Shown here: piece by piece, positions 51,023 to 61,421 of the stretch
Layout: every line of letters begins with the position of its first letter
How positions within the stretch are numbered: position 1 is the stretch's first letter
DNA from: Kalmanozyma brasiliensis GHG001
Taxonomy: Eukaryota > Basidiomycota > Ustilaginomycetes > Ustilaginales
Length of the DNA: 64,000 bases
Reading direction: 5' to 3'
NCBI RefSeq assembly: GCF_000497045.1
Contig: NW_015961957.1
Coordinates: forward strand, 310,001 to 374,000
The notes under the pieces: model-generated
What the model was told of the DNA's origin: nothing
Database searches by the model: none
Seen by the model: the letters and a program-made list of their open reading frames with translations, nothing else
Position numbers and translations under genes: made by a program

Positions 51023-52101
51023 GCTCAGAGCACTGGTTCAAGAGTCATACTGAAAGTGCGACGAGTGCGAGCTAGGTGCAGCAGTGTGAGTAAGGATGAG
51101 ATTTGATTGCATCGATTCAAGGCATGGTGCGATGACCAGCCAGGCTGTGAAGGAAGACAAGGGGAATGGCGGGCCTCACACAGGCTCACGTGCTATCGCC
51201 CGCCATGGTTGAGCACTCACCTGATACGCTCGAAGCATCGTCGCAGCGATTGCTGGGCCATTCTGTGATGAGATCGTCTGAGCTGTACTTTGGTGCCGTC
51301 GAGAGGGCCGCGTCGGGCTGATCTCGAAGCGAGTCGGCATGAAGAGCCGATGGATGATGCTGCACTGGAAGAAGCGACGGCTAGGCGATCAGAATGTGCG
51401 GATCAGCACTCAACAAGGGCAACCGAAAGTCAGAGGTACAGGTCAAGCTCGTGAGTCAGACTCGCGAGCTTTTGCGTCAACAGCGTCAACAACGGAGCGG
51501 CGACAGATACGAGAACATCACCTCGAGTCCAGATGATTTGCGTCGTCGGAACGTCAGTGTCTTGCGGCATTCGTGGATCGTGAAAAGAACCAACCCGATC
51601 GCTCAAGTAGTCGGGATCATGCACCGATAGCAGGTCTGGGAAGAAGGCGGTCCATATCGTGAAGTCGAGGCAAACTGCCGACCTTGACACATTCGTTCGG
51701 CGAATCCGATGATTGATCGAGACTCGGTCCGTCGGGAGGAGGCTGTGTCCAGGTAAGCGTCAGTGTGAAAGTCGGCGGGACCGTCGATCGGAGTAAAGCA
51801 CAGATTGCGTGAGAACGAGAGGATTGCTTGTCACGAGCTCGGAAGCCATCGTATTCGCAGAAGAGACCAGACCAGTGCATCGAAGCGGTGCGGACCTTGC
51901 CGTGCATGAGCGACCATTATTGACCGTTGACCAGGAGATAGACGCGAAATGAAGACGTTTGAAGAGCCAGTGCGAGAGACAATCGTACAAGAGACACAGA
52001 ATACATTGAGGTCTTTGAAGCATCAGCGGAAGGAGTAGAGGCAGGCCTTCTTGCAAGGGCCCGTTCTGCTGGTCCTCGAGCGAATTCGCGTGCCGGGACG
52101 C
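51023..52101. other. Convergent intergenic region after GPI8 and SR protein
   Basis: About 1.1 kb between two convergent genes, without a supported ORF. Any extra 3' exon of GPI8 would lie in its first part. Confidence 0.4.
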
Positions 52102-52987
52102 CTAGTCATCGCGAGGGCGAGGGACGTCGTCGTCATCACGGGGAGGAAGAGGGCTTCGGCTGTCGTAGCGACCGTTGCGCTCGGGGACGGGCTCGCGGCT
52201 GTCCTCGCGGTCACGAGGCTCACGGCTGTCGTCACGTCGACGAGGAGGAGGGCTGTCATCGCGACGACGAGGAGGCGGGCTGCGGTCGCGTTCATCACGA
52301 GGAGGACGAGCGGGGTCGATGCGCAACTTGTAGCCTCGCAGCTCGGTACCTTCGATCTTGTCGAGGGCACGCTCGTAGTCGTCACGGTTGTCGTACTCGA
52401 TCACACCTTCGTCGGGGCGCGCAGCATCAACGTCGGCGAAAGTGACGGTGCCGTGCTCACGGCCGATGTCCTTGACGTCCTGCCAGCTGGTGTTGGGGGG
52501 CAGGTTGGAGACGACGCAGCGGAACTGGCCACGACGCAGACGGGGCTCACGGCGCGGGGGAGGGGCACCGCCGCCGTAGCGGGAGGACGGCGCGTCCCTG
52601 CCGTAGCTGCTGCCGCCAGCACCAACGCGGCCGTACGAGTCGCCTCCATAGCCAGCAGGCTCACGGCGACGCTCGCCGCTCTTTGCGTGCTGAACTAGGA
52701 TGCGCTCGCCCATGAAGTTCTTGCCGTCAAAGTCCTTGACGGCGTCTTCGGCGTCACGAGGGTGCTCAAACTCGACAAAGCCGAACGAGCCCATGATGCG
52801 GACATCGTGGAGGCGCTGTGAGGCGAAACGGACCGCAGAGGCAATTGGGTTAGAAGGCTGGAGCATCGGAGCGTAGCGAGGTTCGAGGAAAAGATCTGAG
52901 ACTTACGCCGTAGTCGCGGAAGAGGTCCTCAATGTCGCCGCGGCGGACATCAGGAGGAAGCTTGCCAACGTAGACTCGAGTGGACAT
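52102..52987 (-). CDS. SR-type RNA-binding protein (SRSF1/Srp2-like)
   Basis: Two exons (52987-52907, 52815-52102; GTAAGT donor, CAG acceptor) encode 264 residues. RRM1 starts at MSTRVYVGKLPPDVRRGDIEDLF (RNP2) and continues after the intron with MGSFGFVEFEHPRDAEDAVKD (RNP1) and ILVQHAKSGERR. A Gly/Ser/Tyr-rich linker follows. RRM2 is a pseudo-RRM with CVVSNLPPNTSWQDVKDIGRE, where SWQDVKD is the SR-family heptapeptide. The tail is Arg/Asp/Ser/Pro-rich (RSPPPRRRDDSPPP) in place of a plain RS domain and ends in PRPRDD. It is likely a nuclear splicing or mRNA-export factor, phosphorylated by SR kinases. The tail's RDD repeats rather than RS repeats are notable. Confidence 0.92.
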
Positions 52988-54288
52988 GATGAGCTGCCCT
53001 GAAGAAAAGTGGATGGAGATGCAGAAGAAAGGCGGGAAGAACGAAAGGATTCAACTCTGTCTAAAGTCGGCGCAGCCACTCCCTCACCTCGCGCAAAGCC
53101 AGCCTTTGCGGGGAGAGCAGGCGAGATTGGCTGAAAATGTGCAAAGCGACGATCTAGCAGTCAAGCTTTTATTGTCGTGGCTTGGCTTTCTAGGAGAAGG
53201 AAGGCCTTGGGAGCAAACGTCGCTGGAGCCTCAAAGTGGGCTCGATCCGACAGCTGACAACACACAGCGAGACCCGACTTCAGCGTGGAAAAAGGTTTGA
53301 TTCACTTGCCGTGATGATCATGCAAGCTGAACCGCGGCTAGATCCATCAAGAAGCAGCTGATAGGCAAGATGGCAGGCGGCAACGGAAAAAGGAGAGAGA
53401 GGGAACTTCTACGCTGCGTCTGATCTGCAGGCCACCGCGTCAAGAAGCAGCAGCTGCGCTTGAGCCCTTTCGCTCTGCAACCAAGCCGGTGAGGACCGTT
53501 TGGGATCGACGCATCCGCCTGGTCGGAAGATCTCGCTTGGAACCCAAATAGAGTGACAAACACACTTCTCTCGCTCTGCAAGCTGCGCCGCGCACAGACA
53601 TTGGGCTGCGAGAAGAAGCAGGGTCGCGCTTCATTGTCATTTGACCAGATCTGGCTCGGCAGAACCACTCTGCAGTCGCATTTTCTCACAGCTGATCCCT
53701 TTCCTTTGTCTTGCGAGACGCACCTGTCGATGCTCATTGTCCCAAGACGCTCATCACCCGTGTCAATCATCTTGAACGCTGAACGCAAGACGATCAGGAT
53801 AGCCACTTGGTCCATCTGGCAGTTCGCAGAGCGATCGGCATGACGGAATGGCTTGGGCGCAGCAGGTAACTTAGTGAAACAAGGCGCCATCTTACCGCGT
53901 GCGGCAGAGCGCGTTTTCCTTCGAGGCTAGGCTTGCTGCTCTTCGCATGTTTACGGATAGAAATTTTTGGCCTTGATTTTATTAAATATTTTATGGCGAG
54001 TTTCCGAGGATTGCACTCCCGCGTGGATGTGCTCAACACGACGTGGTGTCAGATCTCAAAAAAAGAACTGCACGGCGCTGCTAACCACCGCCGCGCTCGT
54101 CGACTGGTCCGGGCTGATGCTGCAATCTTTCACTCCACCATCCTTCGCGCTTCATCCATCCGCACTTTTGCCGGCTGTCTCGTCGTCGTCGAAGCGTCGA
54201 TCCGGAACACGCTCACCCTGCACTCGTACACTCCCTCAGAACCTCTCGACAGTCACGACGCACGGTTAGTTGCTATAGCTGGTCCATC
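52988..54288. other. Divergent intergenic region between SR protein and BEM1
   Basis: About 1.3 kb holding both promoters. A patch at 53965-53995 (TTTATTAAATATTTTATGG) is conspicuously AT-rich against the GC-rich background. No supported gene. Confidence 0.4.
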
Positions 54289-56469
54289 ATGAAGGGTCTC
54301 AAGGACTTTCGTAGGTCCCTCAACAAAGACCGCCATTCCGGTGGGAAGCCCTCCGCCTCCAGTGCGAGCCCAGGTACCTTCTCCAACGTCAAGAGTGCCG
54401 TGACCATTCAACCACCCAAGCTCGTTATCCGAGCCATCCGCGACTACAAATCCGCATCCCCTCACGAGCTCAGTTTCCATAAGGGCGACTTCTTCCATGT
54501 CATCACCGACCCGGCACCCAACGCAGACTGGTTCGAGGCCAACAATCCTATGACCAACGCGCGCGGTCTCGTGCCAGCCAGCCACTTCGATGTGTTGTCC
54601 AAGAGCAACCGTGCCGCCTCTGGCACTGCCGCTGGTCCCGGCGCTTCCTCGCCAGCAATTGGCAGCATGTCGCCTCCTTCCGGTTCCGTGCCCCTCCCGA
54701 CAGGGGCTTCTTCATCTCAGGCATACGGTGGACGCGCTGCAGGTGCTGCCATGACCGCAAAAGGCGGCGGGGGTCTCTACGCCGTGGTCAAGTATGACTT
54801 CCTCGCAGAGCGGGCCGACGAACTCGAAGCCAAGGCGGGCGAGTCGATCATCGTCATTGCGCAATCCAACTTTGAGTGGTTCGTCGCCAAACCCATTGGA
54901 AGGCTCGGTGGTCCCGGTCTCATTCCCGTGGCTTTCGTCGAGATCCGCGATCTGGTCACAGGGCGACCCATCGAGGACGTGCAGGAGCTCATCGAGAGCG
55001 GTGTCGTGCCCAAGGTCGAGGAATGGAAGAAAATGACGGCCGAGTACAAGAAGAACACCATCCCTCTGGGTCGCTTCGACTTCCCACAATCGTCCCAACC
55101 CGGCGTCAACTCTCCCTACTCCAACATGGCAGCAGCCGCTTCAGGGAGCAGCAGCAACAATGTTGGCGTCCCCTCCAATGGACTTCACGGCCAGCAATCT
55201 TCCATCTCGTCCATGCCCGCTCCTACCCCAGTCTCGAAGGACGACCTCTACCAACAAGCACAAGCTCCCTTCGGCGGTGTAGACCCCTTGCAGCCCTTCG
55301 ACAACGATGCCATCGACCCGCTCACCTCCCTTCCACCCGGCATGTCGCCCGGCGAGCCCCTCCCCACCGGCATCATCACCTCCGCCACCGTCGACTCGTT
55401 CCACTACGAGCAGGGCGACTACTGGTTCCGCATCCAGGCTACGCACGTTGCCGGCCCCTCCGCATCCGCCCCCTCCAACGCCCCCACCGCCCCCGACGGC
55501 GAAGAGCGCGACCTCATCCTCTACCGCCTCTACGAAGACTTTTACGAATTCCAGATCGCGCTTCTCGACCACTTCCCAGCCGAAGCGGGTCGTGAGACGG
55601 ACGCCAACGGGCACGCCAGCGAGCGCATCCTCCCCCTCATGCCTGGCCCGCTCGACGTCGTCGACGACCTCATCACTTCGCAACGTCGCGTCGACCTCGA
55701 TCAGTACATCATCGAGCTCTGTTCGCTGCCCGAGTACATCATGCGATCGGAGCTCGTGCGGCTCTTCTTCGAGCCGCGACCGGGAGATCACTGCACGTCG
55801 CATCCTGCCCGTGGGCCCACGGATGCGCGCAACAGCAGTCTGCAGTACAAGGACTACGGCTACCTCGCTGGTGAGGCTGACGGCGGCAATCAACGATCGA
55901 GTCAGTTGGGTCAACCGCAGCAGACGCAAGCGGAGCTGCGAAGCAACGGCAGCAATCGATATGCGGAGGATCAGCCGGTGGGGCGGAGCAGTACGTCCTC
56001 CCGCGCGGAGGACGAGTTGAGTGCCAAGATGCGCAATGCCTCTCTGCTCTCCGGGTCGGCAGGTGCCTCTTCGGGTCAGCGCGATTCGACGCGCAGCAGT
56101 GCGGTCTTTGGTGGTCCCGGTGGAGCGGCTAGTACAGGTCGAACCTCCGCCTCGAGTGGTCATCGTAAGCAGAACTCTTCCGGACCTTCCTCACAACCAC
56201 AGGCGACGTCGGGGTCGAGTGCAAACGTTGCGTACCATCGAATCAAGGTGGCACGCCGGAACGATTTGGATAGCGTCATCGCCCTTCGTATGCCTCCCAG
56301 CCCGACGTTCGCCCAGCTGCTCGAAAAGGTACGCGAGAGATTGGGTGCGGATGTTACCGCATTCAACTGCAATGAGAGGCCAGAGAGCATTGCCGACGAC
56401 GCAAGCCTCACCGCTTGGTTGGACGAGGCGACGGACAAAGGATGGAAGCTGATGCTCCACGCTTCGTAG
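54289..56469 (+). CDS. BEM1: Polarity scaffold Bem1
   Basis: Intronless, 726 residues, start at MKGLKDFRRSLNKDRH. Two SH3 domains: 44-103 (KLVIRAIRDYKSASPHELSF; NARGLVPASHF) and 163-221 (LYAVVKYDFLAERADELEAK; PGLIPVAFVEI). A PX domain at about 362-497 has YWFRIQATHV, ILYRLYEDFYEFQIALLDHF and the basic RRVDLDQYIIEL. A PB1 domain occupies 648-726 (RIKVARRNDLDSVIALRMPP; AFNCNERPESIADDASLTAW). This order SH3-SH3-PX-PB1 is specific to Bem1/Scd2. It bridges Cdc42-GTP effectors such as PAK kinases (SH3-2) and the Cdc42 exchange factor Cdc24 (PB1) at sites of polarised growth. It converges on the AP-3 mu gene with 100 bases between stop codons. Confidence 0.97.
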   Translation: MKGLKDFRRSLNKDRHSGGKPSASSASPGTFSNVKSAVTIQPPKLVIRAIRDYKSASPHELSFHKGDFFHVITDPAPNADWFEANNPMTNARGLVPASHFDVLSKSNRAASGTAAGPGASSPAIGSMSPPSGSVPLPTGASSSQAYGGRAAGAAMTAKGGGGLYAVVKYDFLAERADELEAKAGESIIVIAQSNFEWFVAKPIGRLGGPGLIPVAFVEIRDLVTGRPIEDVQELIESGVVPKVEEWKKMTAEYKKNTIPLGRFDFPQSSQPGVNSPYSNMAAAASGSSSNNVGVPSNGLHGQQSSISSMPAPTPVSKDDLYQQAQAPFGGVDPLQPFDNDAIDPLTSLPPGMSPGEPLPTGIITSATVDSFHYEQGDYWFRIQATHVAGPSASAPSNAPTAPDGEERDLILYRLYEDFYEFQIALLDHFPAEAGRETDANGHASERILPLMPGPLDVVDDLITSQRRVDLDQYIIELCSLPEYIMRSELVRLFFEPRPGDHCTSHPARGPTDARNSSLQYKDYGYLAGEADGGNQRSSQLGQPQQTQAELRSNGSNRYAEDQPVGRSSTSSRAEDELSAKMRNASLLSGSAGASSGQRDSTRSSAVFGGPGGAASTGRTSASSGHRKQNSSGPSSQPQATSGSSANVAYHRIKVARRNDLDSVIALRMPPSPTFAQLLEKVRERLGADVTAFNCNERPESIADDASLTAWLDEATDKGWKLMLHAS

Positions 56470-56569
56470 GGGATTGGCTTTGTACGCTTTCACTCGATAC
56501 CAGTTGGTTGTACTCATATAAAGTCACCGTCACGCTCATTGGTCTGCCGTTTGTGATGCTGGAATTGCT

Positions 56570-58456
56570 TTATACCCTGAAAGTGATCTTGCCTTTGCTG
56601 AAAGAGCGGACGCCCTTGAATGGGCGATACGGGTGGTTCTGCGTGTTCGTCAGGTTCACGCTATCCACCTTCAATTGCGATAGGCCAGCGGTGGGGTTGG
56701 TCCATCCAACAGATACCGCGCTAGAATGCGACGGCTTGGCGCTTGCATCGCCCGTCGTCCACGTGACCTTCAACAGGCACGGCCGTTGGGCGTTGGAGGG
56801 GAGCAGTTTGGGAATGACCCAACGGAGGATCTTGGTGGTAGGATCGTAGATGTAGCTGCCGTAGAGGTCACCTGGGGACGGCACGAGGGTGGGGGAGAGT
56901 GTCCAGGTGGGTGGGACGGGGCCGCCGCCGACGACCGCTTCGATAGACACGACGCCGGGGCCGAGGCCGAAGGTGAGAGTCACGTCCTCCAGTGTGCCGG
57001 GTGGATCTGGACCTTTCGCCGCCCGGCCAGTGGGATGTGACGATAACGAGGACGACGTGGTGGAGGATGAAGAGGATGCTTGAATCTGAAACACCGCCGT
57101 CGCTGATCCTTTCCCCAGCTCGATGCAGTGTGAGAGGTGGAGCGGCATTCGATTCGTCCATCCGTTGGTCGGCCCTTTGCCTGCCCCTCCCTCTCCGCCA
57201 GCAAGGAACGGCGATCCCACGCGAAACAACACCAGCTCAAAATTCCCATCTGGCGGCACAAACGACAACCTCCTCTCCTTCCTCCACACCCGATACCTCA
57301 CGCACGGATGGAAGCTCTCGTCCTGCACCAGACCCGGCGCATTGAACGTCAATGACAGATCCGGGGTCCCCGACAGCCTCGCATTGCACTGCAATGTTCC
57401 CCACACATCCATCGCCACCGGCCGCCCATTCCTCGCCACCACGCCCTCCAGCGTCTCTACCAGGTCGACAAAGATCTCGTTGTTCGTATACTTCGAATTC
57501 GCCCTCCTCCACGGAATCGTCGAGATCAGCGGTGGCGGCGCGGCGGATGCCAGTCCCGACACACCCACCGCTTTCACCAGCTTGCCCACCCAGTTCGGCG
57601 GCAACACCAGGCTCTTGAGCATGTTGACTTCAGTAGTGAGGATGTTGCCATCGGTATCTACAATCTCTTCGAAGAGCTGGTAGACGATGTCGAAGTTGTC
57701 GCGCAGCGTGTCCTCCGTCAGAAGCGAAGGGTCGGTCGACTGGGTGAGGTACTCTTGCAGGATGGAGATGAACGAGCGGAGGAACGTGAGCGGGAGGAGC
57801 GGGTCGACCTCGCGAGAGACGGGACAAAGAAAGCGGAGAGGACCGGAGGCGATGTGGATGAGCGCAGCACCTTGTTCGGCCAGCGCTTCGGCGGCTTGTT
57901 GTACGACTTGAACCCCTCGCATTTCGTCGGTTGCCGGAGCGGCGGAACGAGGGAGGGATATGGTGTCGGTCGTTGTGTCGTCGATTGGTATTGATGGACG
58001 CTGTGATCCAGCTTCATCCCAGACATTGGGCTCCAGTGTTGGATTCGATGGAGCAGTACGGCTCGCTGTGATCCTCGCACTGAGCTGACTCGCTAGCGAT
58101 AGCTCGCCCATATTGGCCGTGACGTCTGCTGCATCTTCGTCGTCCTCCTCGTCATCTTCGTCGGCCTGATTTTGCAGATCCATAGGGTTGACATCCGGAA
58201 CGCCAGGCACCCAGATGACGGGCTTGACATCCTTGGTGAAGTAGATGCGGTTGAGCGAGGGGCCCGCTATTGCTGAAGCGCCTGACGTACTTGAGCTAGA
58301 GATCTGCGCATTGGCCGAGTTGATCCCGGCCAGGAGGGTTGCAAAGTAGTCTGAATGGAGCAATGGATACGATGGGATCCGGTTGGCAAAGTGCGAATGG
58401 ACCACGGGCCGACCGTCGGCTGCGAGGACGATGATGCCCTCCAATGGGCCCGACAT
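56570..58456 (-). CDS. APM3: AP-3 adaptor complex subunit mu
   Basis: Intronless, 628 residues from the ATG at 58456 (MSGPLEGIIVLAADGRPVVHS); upstream in-frame codons to 58708 lack family similarity. The N-terminal longin-like domain includes FANRIPSYPLLHSDYFAT and, after a divergent Asp/Glu-rich insertion (LQNQADEDDEEDDEDAAD), FLCPVSREVDPLLPLTFLRSF and DTLRDNFDIVYQLFEEIVDTDGNILTTE. The C-terminal mu homology domain begins IPWRRANSKYTNNEIFVDLVETLEG and continues GTLQCNARLSGTPDLSLTFN and RYRVWRKERRLSFVPPDGNF. The PWR start and the sequence pattern point to the AP-3 rather than AP-1/2 type. It sorts cargo from endosome/Golgi to vacuole and recognises tyrosine signals. It is divergent from RPB12, 281 bases apart. 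Confidence 0.92.
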   Translation of the reverse strand: MSGPLEGIIVLAADGRPVVHSHFANRIPSYPLLHSDYFATLLAGINSANAQISSSSTSGASAIAGPSLNRIYFTKDVKPVIWVPGVPDVNPMDLQNQADEDDEEDDEDAADVTANMGELSLASQLSARITASRTAPSNPTLEPNVWDEAGSQRPSIPIDDTTTDTISLPRSAAPATDEMRGVQVVQQAAEALAEQGAALIHIASGPLRFLCPVSREVDPLLPLTFLRSFISILQEYLTQSTDPSLLTEDTLRDNFDIVYQLFEEIVDTDGNILTTEVNMLKSLVLPPNWVGKLVKAVGVSGLASAAPPPLISTIPWRRANSKYTNNEIFVDLVETLEGVVARNGRPVAMDVWGTLQCNARLSGTPDLSLTFNAPGLVQDESFHPCVRYRVWRKERRLSFVPPDGNFELVLFRVGSPFLAGGEGGAGKGPTNGWTNRMPLHLSHCIELGKGSATAVFQIQASSSSSTTSSSLSSHPTGRAAKGPDPPGTLEDVTLTFGLGPGVVSIEAVVGGGPVPPTWTLSPTLVPSPGDLYGSYIYDPTTKILRWVIPKLLPSNAQRPCLLKVTWTTGDASAKPSHSSAVSVGWTNPTAGLSQLKVDSVNLTNTQNHPYRPFKGVRSFSKGKITFRV

Positions 58457-58737
58457 CCGCGTTGCACGATCCGAGAACTGCTTCTTCGCAGCTTTTAAGA
58501 ATAGAGACCTGAGGCGGTGTGGTGATGTCGTCGCGATCAAGAAGGTGTCCCGTGCTTCAAAGACCAACACTTGTCGAACCTTGAGAAGAGTTGCTGGCGT
58601 CACGTGACGTGCTAGGGTCCGATTCGAGAATTTTTCGCCGGGCATTTCTCCACTTTCCAGCTTCGTCGATCCTTCCTTCCGTTTCATCTTGCATCTCAAC
58701 CCTACCACTTTTGTTCATCGAAAGACGAGGCAGCAAC

Positions 58738-58953
58738 ATGTCGTACCAGGCAAGACCAGCAGGCTCGGCGCCCAGCGGTGGCGCAGGAATGGGCGGGATC
58801 GCGACACGCAACCCGGTGATGGAGTACATCTGCGCCGACTGCGCCGCCACCAACGAGATCCGACCTAGGGAACCCATCCGTTGCCGAGAGTGCGGTCACC
58901 GTGTCATGTACAAGAAGAGGACGAAGCGCATGCTGCACTTTGAGGCTCGCTAG
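58738..58953 (+). CDS. RPC10: RNA polymerase I/II/III subunit Rpb12 (ABC10-alpha)
   Basis: Intronless, 71 residues from the ATG at 58738, the usual size. A Gly/Ala/Ser-rich N-terminus is followed by the zinc ribbon [20 protein letters not shown] with Cys32, Cys35, Cys49 and Cys52 ([18 protein letters not shown]) and ends HFEAR, as in Rpb12/RPABC4. It is a shared structural subunit of all three nuclear RNA polymerases and binds one zinc ion. Confidence 0.97.
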   Translation: MSYQARPAGSAPSGGAGMGGIATRNPVMEYICADCAATNEIRPREPIRCRECGHRVMYKKRTKRMLHFEAR

Positions 58954-59783
58954 ACGCAGCATCGACCCCTCGAAGACCGCACGGAGCCGGACGAATGATG
59001 GATCTAGGATTCCATCGCCCATCCTGTGGACGTTTCGATTGGCGCTCGCGCAGGCCGTTTCCCGCATCAAAAGCATCTCGATCGACCCTCGTAGCCCTCT
59101 CGCACCATCCAGAGACTGGCTTCAGCGGATGTCTCACGTCTTCCCACATATGTGTGACCCTATCATCACTTTCGGACGCTGCGTCGTGCTAGCGACGACA
59201 GCGCTGTCCTTGGCATCTTCAGCGACGATGTCACATACTCCAGCACCCATCTTCTGCTCTTCTCGGTCCACACTGCCTGCGATGGCGCCCATTCGAGTCA
59301 GCGAGGGGCAGAGGCTGTCTCGCGCCTCCTTGCTCGTCTCTCCCTTCTTGTTTGTACTGTTTCACCTATCTTGTACTTTTAGCATACTCACCAGTTCCGT
59401 TCATACATTGACTCCGTCTCAAAGCTACATTTCGACCGATTGAGAAGCCAAGACGGAACGATCTGTCGCTTGTCGGCATGACATCAAGAGCACCTTGACA
59501 TGAGCAGATCGCTTTGCCTCGTGCGAACCTTCAGGAGGATAGGGACGTAGCCTAACCTAACAGATTCAAAAATTCCGCGGCGTGGCTTTGAGAGTGGAGT
59601 GAGATTTGTGCCACAAAAGGCGCAGGTGTTGGTGTGCGGAGCTGCGCGATGCTGTCACTGACAAGAGTGCGCTTGACAGGCGTGTCTCTCCGCGCTCTTT
59701 ATCTCGCATCCTTGCGGACCTTTCTCTACCTTTGCTCACACCACCCACTCTCAACAGCTGTCAGCTCGCCATCACCGCAAACG
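58954..59783. other. Intergenic region between RPB12 and GPC1
   Basis: The 830 bases hold the RPB12 3' untranslated region and the GPC1 promoter. The GPC1 frame is open from 59634 but the plausible start is 59784. No other gene is supported. Confidence 0.4.
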
Positions 59784-61322
59784 ATGGCGTCGGACACGCT
59801 CGCCGTCCCCGACACGGACGCCTCGGCTGCGTCCAACGACGCCAACGGAGCCGCGATGCGACGCGTCTCCTCGACCTCGTCCTCCTACTCGCACATCTCG
59901 GAAGGCTCTTCTTCGGGCGACGGTCTTCGCCCCACCCTGTCTCGCGCATCCAGCATCGCCTGGTCGGACGACGGCTCCGTTTCCGGTCCCTCGTTCCGCA
60001 CCAACAACTCGAGCGCCTCCGCCTCGATGGAGGGCATCGACCTTCTCGGCTCTTCTGGCACCGCTGGCGCACTCCCACTCTCCGACCTGCTGCAAACGTA
60101 CTTCTCACCGCGCATCGATCTGGCCGGACGCAAATGGTCCGCCTTCTCCGGCGACATGAAGTCGCGTGCGCGTCGTCGGCGCGAGGAACTCGTCCGCAAA
60201 GCCAAATCCAAGCGCGAGCTGGCCCAGATGGACGATGAACTCAAAAAGATGCGTCGCAAAGTCTCGCAACGAATCGAGAACCTGCAACAACGCTGGATGG
60301 ACTCGAAAACCGTTCGTCTCCGGGACAAGATCTCGTTCGTCGTGGGGGTCTGCAACCTCGTCGTCAGCTCGTTGGTCTTTGCCCTTCGACCCGAATGGAT
60401 TCCGCAACTCTACTCGCTCCTGGCGTTGTACTTTTTGCCCCTCAGAGTGTGGAGCTATACGAGCAAGAAGTGGCACTACTTCCTATTCGATTTCTGCTAC
60501 TTTCTCAACGTGGCCAACTTGATGTTCATCTGGGTGTTCCCACGATCGGAGTTCCTGTTCACGGTGTGCTACTGTGCAGCGCATGGACCGTTGGCATTCA
60601 GCGTTGCGACGTGGAGGAACTCGCTCGTGTTCCATTCGCTCGAGAAGATGACTTCGCTCTTCATCCATCTTTACCCACCATTTGTGTTTACCACCATGGT
60701 GCACTTCATGCCACCGGGCGAGGCGGTGGCGCGTTTCCCCGCACTGAAGAACCTCACCACGTTAAACGGATACACATCCTTCTGGTTCAACGTCACCATC
60801 TACCTCCTCTGGCAACTCATCTATTACGAGCTTATCGTGATTAGGAAGAAGCGCAAGATCGAGGCGGGCGAACGCATCAATTCCTACTCGACCATGAGTA
60901 AGGGTAAAGGCCCCGTGGCGAACTTGCTCGGCAAAGCCCCACCAAAACGCCGCGAACCCGCCTTTATGCTGCTTCAGTTCGTCTATACCATCATCACCAC
61001 CCTCCCGGCACCCCTTTTGTTGTATCCGAGCAGGACGGCGAGCGCCGTGTTCTTCATGGGCATTTTTGTGGTTAGCGTGTGGAACGGCGCGAGCTACTAC
61101 GTCGAGGTGTTTGGGAGGAGGTTCGAGAAGGAGCTGCTGGAGTTGAGGAGGGAGATGGAGATGATGAAGGCGACCGAGAGCGTGGTATCGGGTGCCGCGG
61201 CGGAGGGGAAGGTCGAGGAGGCGCTGGAGAAGGGAGCGGCGGATGCGGAGGAGGGAGAGGAGGATGCGGCGGTTGCAGCAAGCGGCTTACCCGATGGTGG
61301 GGAGGATAAGAAGCATGTCTAA
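59784..61322 (+). CDS. GPC1: Glycerophosphocholine acyltransferase Gpc1 (DUF2838)
   Basis: Intronless, 512 residues from the ATG at 59784 (MASDTLAVPDTDASAAS). The first 100 residues are Ser-rich and disordered. A coiled-coil-like stretch RRRREELVRKAKSKRELAQM to IENLQQRWM precedes the DUF2838 core: RDKISFVVGVCNLVVSSLVF, LYSLLALYFLPLRVWSYTSK, KWHYFLFDFCYFLNVANLMF, FLFTVCYCAAHGPLAFSVAT, EKMTSLFIHLYPPFVFTTM and YTSFWFNVTIYLLWQLIYYE, with further hydrophobic helices after it. The conserved H of the HLYPP and KWHYF motifs may be catalytic. The C-terminus is acidic. Family enzymes acylate glycerophosphocholine to lysophosphatidylcholine in phosphatidylcholine remodelling at the ER. It converges on ERB1 with 99 bases between. 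Confidence 0.95.
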   Translation: MASDTLAVPDTDASAASNDANGAAMRRVSSTSSSYSHISEGSSSGDGLRPTLSRASSIAWSDDGSVSGPSFRTNNSSASASMEGIDLLGSSGTAGALPLSDLLQTYFSPRIDLAGRKWSAFSGDMKSRARRRREELVRKAKSKRELAQMDDELKKMRRKVSQRIENLQQRWMDSKTVRLRDKISFVVGVCNLVVSSLVFALRPEWIPQLYSLLALYFLPLRVWSYTSKKWHYFLFDFCYFLNVANLMFIWVFPRSEFLFTVCYCAAHGPLAFSVATWRNSLVFHSLEKMTSLFIHLYPPFVFTTMVHFMPPGEAVARFPALKNLTTLNGYTSFWFNVTIYLLWQLIYYELIVIRKKRKIEAGERINSYSTMSKGKGPVANLLGKAPPKRREPAFMLLQFVYTIITTLPAPLLLYPSRTASAVFFMGIFVVSVWNGASYYVEVFGRRFEKELLELRREMEMMKATESVVSGAAAEGKVEEALEKGAADAEEGEEDAAVAASGLPDGGEDKKHV

Positions 61323-61421
61323 CCGCTGCTCCAACATACACTCACGAGAGATTTTGCACACAAACGCCAATGATACCACACAATGAAAACATGCAAAGGG
61401 TGGGATTGATTGAAAGTGATC

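Noticed and set aside
52102..52698. Plus-strand ORF antisense to the SR protein gene
   Set aside because: It is a shadow of the Arg/Asp/Pro-rich minus-strand coding sequence, which has clear RRM motifs.
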